Assembly: GCF_003852495.1 (NCBI RefSeq)
Contig: NZ_QAJI01000004.1
Coordinates: 553,388 to 617,387 of the forward strand
Origin: Taibaiella sp. KBW10
Lineage (GTDB): Bacteria; Bacteroidota; Bacteroidia; Chitinophagales; Chitinophagaceae
DNA: 64,000 bases
Direction of reading: 5' to 3'
A model generated the notes under the pieces. It worked only from the letters and a program-made list of their open reading frames with translations. It was not told where the DNA came from and searched no databases. Below, piece by piece: positions 27,778 to 34,521 of this stretch. Each line of letters begins with the position of its first letter. The stretch's first letter is position 1. The position numbers and the translations under genes were made by a program.

Positions 27778-29139
27778 GTGCGTCAAAACCTGCTTTTTTT
27801 CCTCCTGATGCTCTGTGCTCAATTTTCCACTGCTCAAAACCTGTTTTGTGTGGATTCTATTGCCTTTGAGGGTAATCATCGGTCTAAAGCTTCGGCTTTG
27901 TTACGGGACCTGAATATAGCGGAAGGCACTTGTTTTGCACAGGATTCACTGAAAGCGGTACTGGAAGTGGCAGAACAACGTTTGTTCAATACGCAATTAT
28001 TTAACCAGGTTATCGCCGATACGCAAACAGTAAACGGACGCAATACGGTGCGCTTTAACCTGAAAGAACGTTTTCCTATATTTCCCAAACCGAATCTTGA
28101 ATTTGCCGATCGTAATTTTAATGTCTGGTGGACGGAGCAAAACCGCAAACTAAACCGTTTGAATGTGGGACTTACCCTATTGCATAATAATGTGAATGGT
28201 ATGCGTGAGGTGTTGGGTGTGGGGGCACAGGTAGGTTATACCCAAAAATTCTTGCTTAGCTATGAAAAGCCTTTTGTAGATCGCAAGAAACAACATGGCT
28301 TTGGTGCTTCGGTACAATACCTGCAAAACCTGGAACTCAGTTACCAAACAGAAGCGAATAAACTCCGGTTTATCCGGTTTGAGCGCCAACCCGCACTACA
28401 GCTTTTTGAAGGGGCTTTATGGTATACATACCGACCGCAATTCTCTACCAAACACATCTTCAAAACTACCCTACAGCAATATCGAATTCATGATAGTATT
28501 GCAAACCGCTACAATCCAGATTATCTGGGCGAAGGCCGCAAACAGGCTACAGTCCTGGGTTTGGAATACCGTATGGAATGGAACAAGGTGGACAACTGGA
28601 ACTATCCCTTATCGGGACAGCGCTTTATCGGTATTGCGACCTATCAGCAAATGCTGAACGGAAAAGGTATGCCCAGCATGCACCTGCAATATGACTGGTA
28701 TAAAAACCCTTATCCACATTGGTATGTTTCTGCTATTGGCCGGGCCAGATGGGCCTTGAACCAAACCGTACCCTATATATTTCAAAGGAATCTGGGGTAT
28801 GATTATGATGTACTGCGGGGTTATGAGTATTTTGTAATGGATGGCAGTTTATTCGGCCTTGCCCGTCTAAATGTAAAACGGACTTTGATCCATAAAAACA
28901 TTAAACTACCCATACGGTATTTTCAGGTGATCCCGATTCGTATTTATGCCAAAGCATTTGGTGATGCCGGATATACCTATCAAAAAGAACCGGGCAATAA
29001 TAGCTTAAACAATAAATTTCTGTATAGCTACGGAATTGGATTAGATATAGTAACTTTATATGACATAAAAATCCGGCTGGAATATACGATCAACAGGCAA
29101 GGGCTGAGAGATTTGTATATCCATAAATCGGGAGAATAA
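27778..29139 (+). CDS. Omp85/BamA-like outer-membrane protein
   Basis: 453 residues. Signal peptide (to about 19, STAQ), one POTRA-like domain at about 22-97 (VDSIAFEGNHRSKASALLRDL ... AEQRLFNTQLFNQVI), and a beta-barrel carrying the Omp85 lid motif VLRGYEYFVMDG (RGYE) with an aromatic-rich end. The single POTRA makes it much shorter than BamA (five POTRAs), closer to TamA-like or patatin-linked surface antigens. Start is GTG at 27778; the next Met (27808) would destroy the signal peptide. nadK follows 8 bases later. The transported substrate is unknown. Confidence 0.8.
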   Translation: MRQNLLFFLLMLCAQFSTAQNLFCVDSIAFEGNHRSKASALLRDLNIAEGTCFAQDSLKAVLEVAEQRLFNTQLFNQVIADTQTVNGRNTVRFNLKERFPIFPKPNLEFADRNFNVWWTEQNRKLNRLNVGLTLLHNNVNGMREVLGVGAQVGYTQKFLLSYEKPFVDRKKQHGFGASVQYLQNLELSYQTEANKLRFIRFERQPALQLFEGALWYTYRPQFSTKHIFKTTLQQYRIHDSIANRYNPDYLGEGRKQATVLGLEYRMEWNKVDNWNYPLSGQRFIGIATYQQMLNGKGMPSMHLQYDWYKNPYPHWYVSAIGRARWALNQTVPYIFQRNLGYDYDVLRGYEYFVMDGSLFGLARLNVKRTLIHKNIKLPIRYFQVIPIRIYAKAFGDAGYTYQKEPGNNSLNNKFLYSYGIGLDIVTLYDIKIRLEYTINRQGLRDLYIHKSGE

Positions 29140-29144
29140 TTTTG
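29112..29144 (+). promoter_or_regulatory. Possible internal promoter before nadK
   Basis: TTTG at 29112-29115, 21-base spacer, TAATTTTG at 29137-29144, overlapping the stop codon of the preceding gene and ending 3 bases before the nadK ATG. A transcript from it would be leaderless or start within the gene, so this may be chance. Confidence 0.3.
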
Positions 29145-29147
29145 CCC

Positions 29148-30026
29148 ATGAGAATAGCATTATACAACAGGGTTTTTGAACCTACAGACATTCCTTTTTT
29201 CCAGCAACTGATTGCTCTGTTACAAGCCCAGCGTTTTGAGATCGTGTTGTACAAAGATTTTTATGAGCGCCTGCAAAGCAGCATGGAGCTTCATTTTACA
29301 CCTGCTCTATTTACCAGCCACAAGGACCTGAATCAGGATGTAGACCTGATGCTCAGCCTGGGAGGAGACGGTACGATGCTGGACACGGTGTGTTTTGTTC
29401 ATGATTCGGATATTCCTACTTTAGGTGTAAACCTCGGTAGACTGGGCTTTTTGGCTGATGTAAACCAGCATGAAATTGCTTTTGCGATCAAGGCTTTGGC
29501 TTTGGGTTCTTATTCCATAGAAAAACGCTCTTTGATTCACCTCGATTCCAGTGAGTCCTTGTTTGGAGATTATCCCTTTGCCCTGAATGAGTTTACCCTG
29601 CACCGGAAGGATTCTTCTTCCATGATCAAGATCCACACATTTTTAAACGGAGATTTCCTGAACACTTATTGGGCTGATGGCCTGATCGTAGCGACCCCGA
29701 CCGGTTCTACAGGCTATTCTTTAAGTTGTAGCGGACCATTGGTATTCCCAACAGCGGGTAATTTTATCTTAACCCCGGTAGCACCGCATAATTTAAATAT
29801 ACGCCCCATCATTGTTCCGGACGATACGATCATCTCTTTTGAAGTAGAGGGTAGAACCGATCAGTTTCTCTGTACGCTCGATTCCCGTGTAGCTACCATT
29901 ACCAGTAAGGTGCAGCTGGCCATCAAGAAAGAACGCTTCGGACTGAACCTTATCCGGCTGGATGAACACAACTTTCTCAATACCATTCGCAAAAAACTAT
30001 ATTGGGGTATTGATACCCGAAATTAA
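29148..30026 (+). CDS. nadK: NAD kinase
   Basis: 292 residues from ATG 29148 (an upstream TTG frame adds two residues only). The GGDGT motif (72-76), the NE pair at 147-148 (ALNEFTLHR) and TPTGSTGYSLS (183-193) are all present. It phosphorylates NAD to NADP. It follows the Omp85-like gene by 8 bases, so it is likely cotranscribed. Confidence 0.95.
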   Translation: MRIALYNRVFEPTDIPFFQQLIALLQAQRFEIVLYKDFYERLQSSMELHFTPALFTSHKDLNQDVDLMLSLGGDGTMLDTVCFVHDSDIPTLGVNLGRLGFLADVNQHEIAFAIKALALGSYSIEKRSLIHLDSSESLFGDYPFALNEFTLHRKDSSSMIKIHTFLNGDFLNTYWADGLIVATPTGSTGYSLSCSGPLVFPTAGNFILTPVAPHNLNIRPIIVPDDTIISFEVEGRTDQFLCTLDSRVATITSKVQLAIKKERFGLNLIRLDEHNFLNTIRKKLYWGIDTRN

Positions 30027-30094
30027 AAGCTCCGGTACCCATGTATTGTATTTGGGATTATTGTATTTTTGATAAAATTTAAAAACAAAAAAAT

Positions 30095-30676
30095 ATGAAA
30101 AAACGCATCTTACCTTTATTAGGCCTCCTTGCTGTAATGTTTTTCTTTAGCTCTTGCAGCTATAATTCTATGGTTAAAAAGGATGAAACCATTAAATCTA
30201 AATGGGGCGAAGTACAAACACAATATCAACGCAGATCTGATCTGATCAATAACCTGGTAGCCACGGTAAAAGGTGCTGCTGCCAATGAAAGAGGAACTTT
30301 AGAAGCAGTGGTTAATGCCCGTGCAAAAGCCACGCAAATTACCGTAAATGCAGATGATCTTTCTCCGGAAAAAATCAAGGCTTATCAGGCTGCTCAGGGA
30401 GAATTAACCCAGGCTTTGGGAAAATTATTATCGATCACAGAAGCTTATCCTGATCTAAAAACGAACCAGAATTTCCTGGCTTTACAGGACGAGATTGCCG
30501 GTACAGAAAACAGAATCGGTGTCGCCCGCAAGAACTTCAATGAATCAGTACAGGATTATAATAGCTCGATCAGAACCTTCCCGGCCAATATAACTGCGAA
30601 AATGTTCGGTTTTAAAGAGAAAGGATACTTTGAAGCAGATGCTACTTCACAAAAAGCACCGGAAGTAAAATTCTAA
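30095..30676 (+). CDS. LemA family lipoprotein
   Basis: 193 residues. Lipoprotein signal with a lipobox ending at Cys21 (FFSSCSYNSM), then the LemA helical repeat fold (KWGEVQTQYQRRSDLINNLVATVKGAA; AYPDLKTNQNFLALQDEIAGTENRIGVARKNFNESVQDYN). Family members are membrane-attached helical bundles, often beside TPM-domain genes. Here two TPM genes sit 28 kb away and lemA stands alone. Function in the envelope is not defined. Confidence 0.92.
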   Translation: MKKRILPLLGLLAVMFFFSSCSYNSMVKKDETIKSKWGEVQTQYQRRSDLINNLVATVKGAAANERGTLEAVVNARAKATQITVNADDLSPEKIKAYQAAQGELTQALGKLLSITEAYPDLKTNQNFLALQDEIAGTENRIGVARKNFNESVQDYNSSIRTFPANITAKMFGFKEKGYFEADATSQKAPEVKF

Positions 30677-30691
30677 TCTTATAAAGGAAAT

Positions 30692-30734
30692 AAAAGAAAG
30701 ACGGCTAGCAAAGTTTGCTAGCCGTCTTTCTTTT
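30692..30734. terminator. Two-way terminator, lemA/SRPBCC gene
   Basis: Nearly continuous 20-base palindrome (AAAAGAAAGACGGCTAGC on the left arm) between two converging genes, with A/T runs at both ends. Confidence 0.85.
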
Positions 30735-30754
30735 TAATTGAAATCTCTTCGTTC

Positions 30755-31285
30755 TTATTTTGCTTCGCTCATGGCTTTAAGGTTGTTCAAACCCGTGCCA
30801 TAATCTTTATCCATAAATTTATCCATAAACAAACCCATCACAAAATTCATAGGGTATTGCATTTCGCTGTCCAGGGTCCAGGTCACTTTACTTTTAGTAC
30901 TATCGCCAGATAATAAAATATTGGCCTGAGAAATGGTTTTGCTTGGGCCGAACTGTAGGTCCAAACCTGTTTTCTCCATGGGCGTCAAGCTGTTTATTTT
31001 CATGCTACCATCACCTAATTCTTCGCTTTTCCAAGTGTACGTCGCGCCGACATTACCATCATCTCCGGTAATCTGTGAGGTCATTTTAGGGTCCATTTTC
31101 ATCCAGGGCATCCATTTGATCATGGAACTCAAAGAGTTCATATTGTTCCATACTTTTTCCTTTCCGGCAGCAATTTCGATGCTTTTTTCGAAATGATATT
31201 TTTTAGGAACAATGAGCCCTCCAACCAATACGATTGCAATAATCAGTAATAAGAAGAGGCCTAAAAATTTGAGCACTTTTTTCAT
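30755..31285 (-). CDS. SRPBCC (START/polyketide-cyclase-like) protein with membrane anchor
   Basis: 176 residues. An N-terminal anchor (about 4-26, KVLKFLGLFLLLIIAIVLVGG), then an SRPBCC fold: HFEKSIEIAAGKEKVWNNMN, GDDGNVGATYTWKSEELGDGSM, TGLDLQFG and KVTWTLDSEMQYPMN. Such domains bind hydrophobic ligands; the ligand here is unknown. A -7 element sits at 31308-31315 on its strand. Confidence 0.8.
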   Translation of the reverse strand: MKKVLKFLGLFLLLIIAIVLVGGLIVPKKYHFEKSIEIAAGKEKVWNNMNSLSSMIKWMPWMKMDPKMTSQITGDDGNVGATYTWKSEELGDGSMKINSLTPMEKTGLDLQFGPSKTISQANILLSGDSTKSKVTWTLDSEMQYPMNFVMGLFMDKFMDKDYGTGLNNLKAMSEAK

Positions 31286-31307
31286 AAATACCTTGTTTTT
31301 GTTTTCA

Positions 31308-31315
31308 CAAAAATA
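31308..31315 (-). promoter_or_regulatory. -7 element (TATTTTTG) before the SRPBCC gene
   Basis: Reads TATTTTTG on the minus strand, 22 bases before the start codon. Confidence 0.5.
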
Positions 31316-31353
31316 CTACTTTTAGACAAAAAGCAAGAAAACAGGCCAGATTT

Positions 31354-31806
31354 ATGAAGTTAGTGATTCAAAGGGTATCGGAAGCAGCGATCAGCATTGA
31401 GGATAAGGTATATGCCCGTATCGACCAGGGACTACTGGTCTTAATTGGCATCGGGCATGAGGATGATGCAAAAGACATCAGCTATTTGGTACAGAAATTA
31501 GTACAGTTGCGCATTTTCGGTGATGAACAGGGTTTAATGAACCGTTCGGTCAGAGACATTGACGGCGACATTCTTTTAGTCAGCCAGTTTACTTTATTTG
31601 CCGCAACCAAAAAAGGAAACCGGCCTTCTTTTATGCAGGCAGCCAGACCGGATATTGCTGTACCACTTTATGAACAATTTAAAACGGAGCTGGAAGCACA
31701 CTTGGGAAAACCAGTTGCGACAGGTGTCTTTGGCGCAGATATGAAAGTATCGCTGGTCAATGATGGGCCGGTTACCATCCTGATGGATAGTAAGTTTATT
31801 GTATAA
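31354..31806 (+). CDS. dtd: D-aminoacyl-tRNA deacylase
   Basis: 150 residues, exact family length. MKLVIQRVSEAAISI start, SQFTLFAATKKGNRPSF, and GVFGADMKVSLVNDGPVTI containing the cross-subunit Gly-Pro motif. It removes D-amino acids from mischarged tRNA. Its stop codon lies in the left arm of the terminator at 31804-31837. Confidence 0.95.
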   Translation: MKLVIQRVSEAAISIEDKVYARIDQGLLVLIGIGHEDDAKDISYLVQKLVQLRIFGDEQGLMNRSVRDIDGDILLVSQFTLFAATKKGNRPSFMQAARPDIAVPLYEQFKTELEAHLGKPVATGVFGADMKVSLVNDGPVTILMDSKFIV

Positions 31807-31837
31807 CAAAGGCAAAGCGGGTGCTTTGCCTTTGTTA
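31804..31837. terminator. Two-way terminator after dtd
   Basis: Perfect 15-base arms (31804-31818, 31823-31837) with a 4-base loop; the left arm contains the dtd stop codon. Confidence 0.75.
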
Positions 31838-31889
31838 GCTTATCTCTAATCATGATTGCAGCGTATCAATTTTTTTAACGGATACTCAT

Positions 31890-32870
31890 TTATTTTATAT
31901 AATTGGCCAGTTTACGCAAGTCTTTATGCTTAAAATTATAAGAAACTGCTACATAAACAGTGTACAGCATAGCCCCCGTCTTGCTGTCAAATACACTAAC
32001 GTGCTTATCGGTACTGCTTTTAATATAAGAAAGGTATTTTATGCCATTAGGATTTTGTACCGCCAACCGGTTTAATTCCTTCAGGGACACATAGCGTACC
32101 GGATATTTATACGCCGCCTGCAATTCTGCAGCATCCTCTTCCGTATCTTTTTCGCCCATGGTAAACATATTGAATTTGATGTTTACATAGTCCGGAATGT
32201 AGAGTGTGTCATTTTTTAAAACCTGCAGGGCTTCTTTATTAATCGTTTCTTTAAAAACAGAACGGGTTTCTTCCTGCAGCAAATGATCATTGATCACTTT
32301 CAGGTAACCGCTTAAGGTAACCGGAGACCAGTTGTTTAATTCTGATTTGCCGTATATATAGGGAATAATCTTTTGAGAAAATACTTTGTCTCTGCTGTGC
32401 GCATATCTCATGGTTTCGCTATAAGTATCGGCATCGGGATGCAACATAATTTTGGCGTATAACTTCTTATCCGGATTACCCTTCTTATCTTTTTCAAGCA
32501 TAAATAAATCATAAGAAAGATGGGTATGATAGCTGGTGGTGCTTTGCCCTCTGCGCACGGTCATAAACCCACCAAAGAAAAAGAAGCTGGTTTGTTTTTT
32601 ATTCGCGGTATTGATGTCTTCGGGTTTTACAATTTTGAAGGGCGTTACCGTCCAGACTTTTGCAATTGCCTCACGATAGGCTTCTTCCTGTGCATAGTCT
32701 TTTTCCTGAAGTACGAAGAAAGTGGTGGTTTTTTTAAAAGATTCGAAATCTTCTTTATCGATCTTTCCCGGATTAGGACTGCTTTCATTACTACCTATCT
32801 GGATTTGCGCTTTGGCGGATAAGGCCATGCCTAAAAGACAACATAGGATGAGGAGGGCATTTTTGTTCAT
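31890..32870 (-). CDS. Hypothetical exported protein
   Basis: 326 residues with a signal peptide (MNKNALLILCCLLGMALSAKAQ). The mature part is mixed and basic, with no recognised motif; a repeated Tyr/Lys pattern (DKKLYAKIMLHPDADTYS) and a C-terminal strand-rich part (GAMLYTVYVAVSYNFKHKDL) suggest a periplasmic fold. Single gene with a promoter at 32890-32897. It may be a lineage-specific envelope protein. Confidence 0.6.
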   Translation of the reverse strand: MNKNALLILCCLLGMALSAKAQIQIGSNESSPNPGKIDKEDFESFKKTTTFFVLQEKDYAQEEAYREAIAKVWTVTPFKIVKPEDINTANKKQTSFFFFGGFMTVRRGQSTTSYHTHLSYDLFMLEKDKKGNPDKKLYAKIMLHPDADTYSETMRYAHSRDKVFSQKIIPYIYGKSELNNWSPVTLSGYLKVINDHLLQEETRSVFKETINKEALQVLKNDTLYIPDYVNIKFNMFTMGEKDTEEDAAELQAAYKYPVRYVSLKELNRLAVQNPNGIKYLSYIKSSTDKHVSVFDSKTGAMLYTVYVAVSYNFKHKDLRKLANYIK

Positions 32871-32889
32871 GCTTTGTTTTTTATGCGGG

Positions 32890-32897
32890 CAAAAATA
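32890..32897 (-). promoter_or_regulatory. -7 element (TATTTTTG)
   Basis: Reads TATTTTTG on the minus strand, 19 bases before the start of the exported protein gene at 32870. Confidence 0.5.
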
Positions 32898-32950
32898 CTA
32901 TTTTAGCCCAAAAAGTCGCATGAATCGGTCTTTTTCTTAAGGAATATGGT

Positions 32951-33235
32951 TTAGCGAATAACATCTGCAAATGCCTGAGTACCATCGATCCGGATATTGG
33001 TGATGCCCGTACTTTCAGGATATAATTTCAGCGCAGCTTTCCTGAGTTGCCGGGCTATTTTATTTTCATTGCCGACGCCGGAAGCCCCCTCTGTAGAGAT
33101 AGCCACGGTGCCCATTACCATGACTCTGGATACGCGCTCATAACTGCCTTCATCATTTTTAGGATGTCGTTCGATATCTTCATTACAAGACCATATTCCA
33201 CTACTCAAACATAGGAGCCACAATATCTTTCTCAA
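32951..33235 (-). CDS. Small lipoprotein, hypothetical
   Basis: 94 residues with a lipobox (SSGIWSCNED, Cys at 17). The remainder is a compact alpha/beta domain (RVMVMGTVAIS ... ITNIRIDGTQAFADVI) that recalls small dodecin- or YbjQ-like folds, without a clear family. It sits upstream of the exported protein gene on the same strand but is separated by about 80 bases with its own promoter element, so they are probably separate units. Confidence 0.6.
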   Translation of the reverse strand: MRKILWLLCLSSGIWSCNEDIERHPKNDEGSYERVSRVMVMGTVAISTEGASGVGNENKIARQLRKAALKLYPESTGITNIRIDGTQAFADVIR

Positions 33236-33473
33236 TTCAATTATTTTTCACAAAAATGTGTAAAATAATTGAACTACAAAAATATATTATTTACCTGCAG
33301 GATAGGGAGCCGTCTTAATTTATAGGAAATGGCCTGGTTTTATCAAGACAATTACTGCGCGACACAATAGTGCTACCCTTTCGTACTTTAATGAAAACGG
33401 AAAAGAGATGATGTATCTATAGCTCAGTTACGGTTTACGAATATCAATTATCGTAAAATGAATAAAAAATGTA

Positions 33474-34403
33474 TCACCAGCGTTTACCCAGGCTAAGCCC
33501 TACAAAAAAAGAAGCCTGCCAATGTGTATTTTTATTTTGCGCCATTATCGGAATTTCCTTCAGGTAATAGGCGACATTGGCTCCGATTGTGAATTTCTGT
33601 ACAAAGCTGGTGTTCCTGTCCGGAGCAAAGATTATTTTGGGGGCCAGGTATATGCCGGGGATATAGTTCAACTCCTTTAATCCATGCGACCATTTATCTG
33701 CTCCCAGTATATTGTTGGGACTTAAGAAAAGGTTTTTGTTCTGTTCGGTATACTTTTCGGAGCTGGCATAGGCCTGCTGCGCCGGATCAACACGAATCAG
33801 GTTCAGGTAAACCGGTTTTACTAAGGCAAGGGCCATACCCGCCTCCATTCCCAGTTTCAGACTGATCTGATCTTGCAATAAAGCCGGAAATACTATGTAC
33901 TCTTTACCAATACCCAACTGCAGGGTATAAGCCTTATTCAGCTTGCCCAATGCATAGGGTTTGAAAGCGCCCAGGTCGCGGTAGACGGTTCCTTTACGCT
34001 GTTGCCGGATTTCTTTTTCCTGCCTTATCTCTCCAAATTGCAGCCTGATAGTAGTCTGATGTGCTTTTTCTTTGTTCAGCAGGTAGCAGACTTCCCCACT
34101 CCATCCGTTGGTATGTAATTGTACCCCCACAAAAATAGCACGGGTATAGCTACTGTCAGTACCCCATTGTTTTAAATGGTTTGTCCAGCCCTTAGCTTTG
34201 GATACCTGTTTATTTTTGGCTTTTTGAAGCGTTCCCTTTTGCTGCTGTACCGTTTGCCATACTTTTTCCTGTGCCCATACGGTTTGCCGGGTTATAAAAA
34301 AGCAGCTTAACAACAGGATACCATAACACCATGTCTTTCTCTTAAACGATCGAATGATCGTATCGGTACAGGAATATGGCTTTCGGAAAATATGGTTTTT
34401 CAT
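33474..34403 (-). CDS. Hypothetical outer-membrane beta-barrel protein
   Basis: 309 residues. A basic N-terminus and a hydrophobic segment (about 26-45, CYGILLLSCFFITRQTVWAQ) form a long signal peptide; the mature part has a coiled stretch (EKVWQTVQQQKGTLQKAKNK) and then strand-rich sequence (YIPGIYLAPKIIFAP ... QASFFVGLSLGKRW) ending in a typical barrel signal. Divergent from the 985-residue outer-membrane protein gene. No family recognised; function unknown. Confidence 0.6.
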   Translation of the reverse strand: MKNHIFRKPYSCTDTIIRSFKRKTWCYGILLLSCFFITRQTVWAQEKVWQTVQQQKGTLQKAKNKQVSKAKGWTNHLKQWGTDSSYTRAIFVGVQLHTNGWSGEVCYLLNKEKAHQTTIRLQFGEIRQEKEIRQQRKGTVYRDLGAFKPYALGKLNKAYTLQLGIGKEYIVFPALLQDQISLKLGMEAGMALALVKPVYLNLIRVDPAQQAYASSEKYTEQNKNLFLSPNNILGADKWSHGLKELNYIPGIYLAPKIIFAPDRNTSFVQKFTIGANVAYYLKEIPIMAQNKNTHWQASFFVGLSLGKRW

Positions 34404-34521
34404 TGTGCTCGAGGAACGTACAGGTTTTTAAACGCCCGATACCGTTCAAAGTTTGGTGCAAGTTAAATTTTTATGGTTAATTTGCCACGCTGTCTTTAAC
34501 AAAACACAAATATCTACAGGT

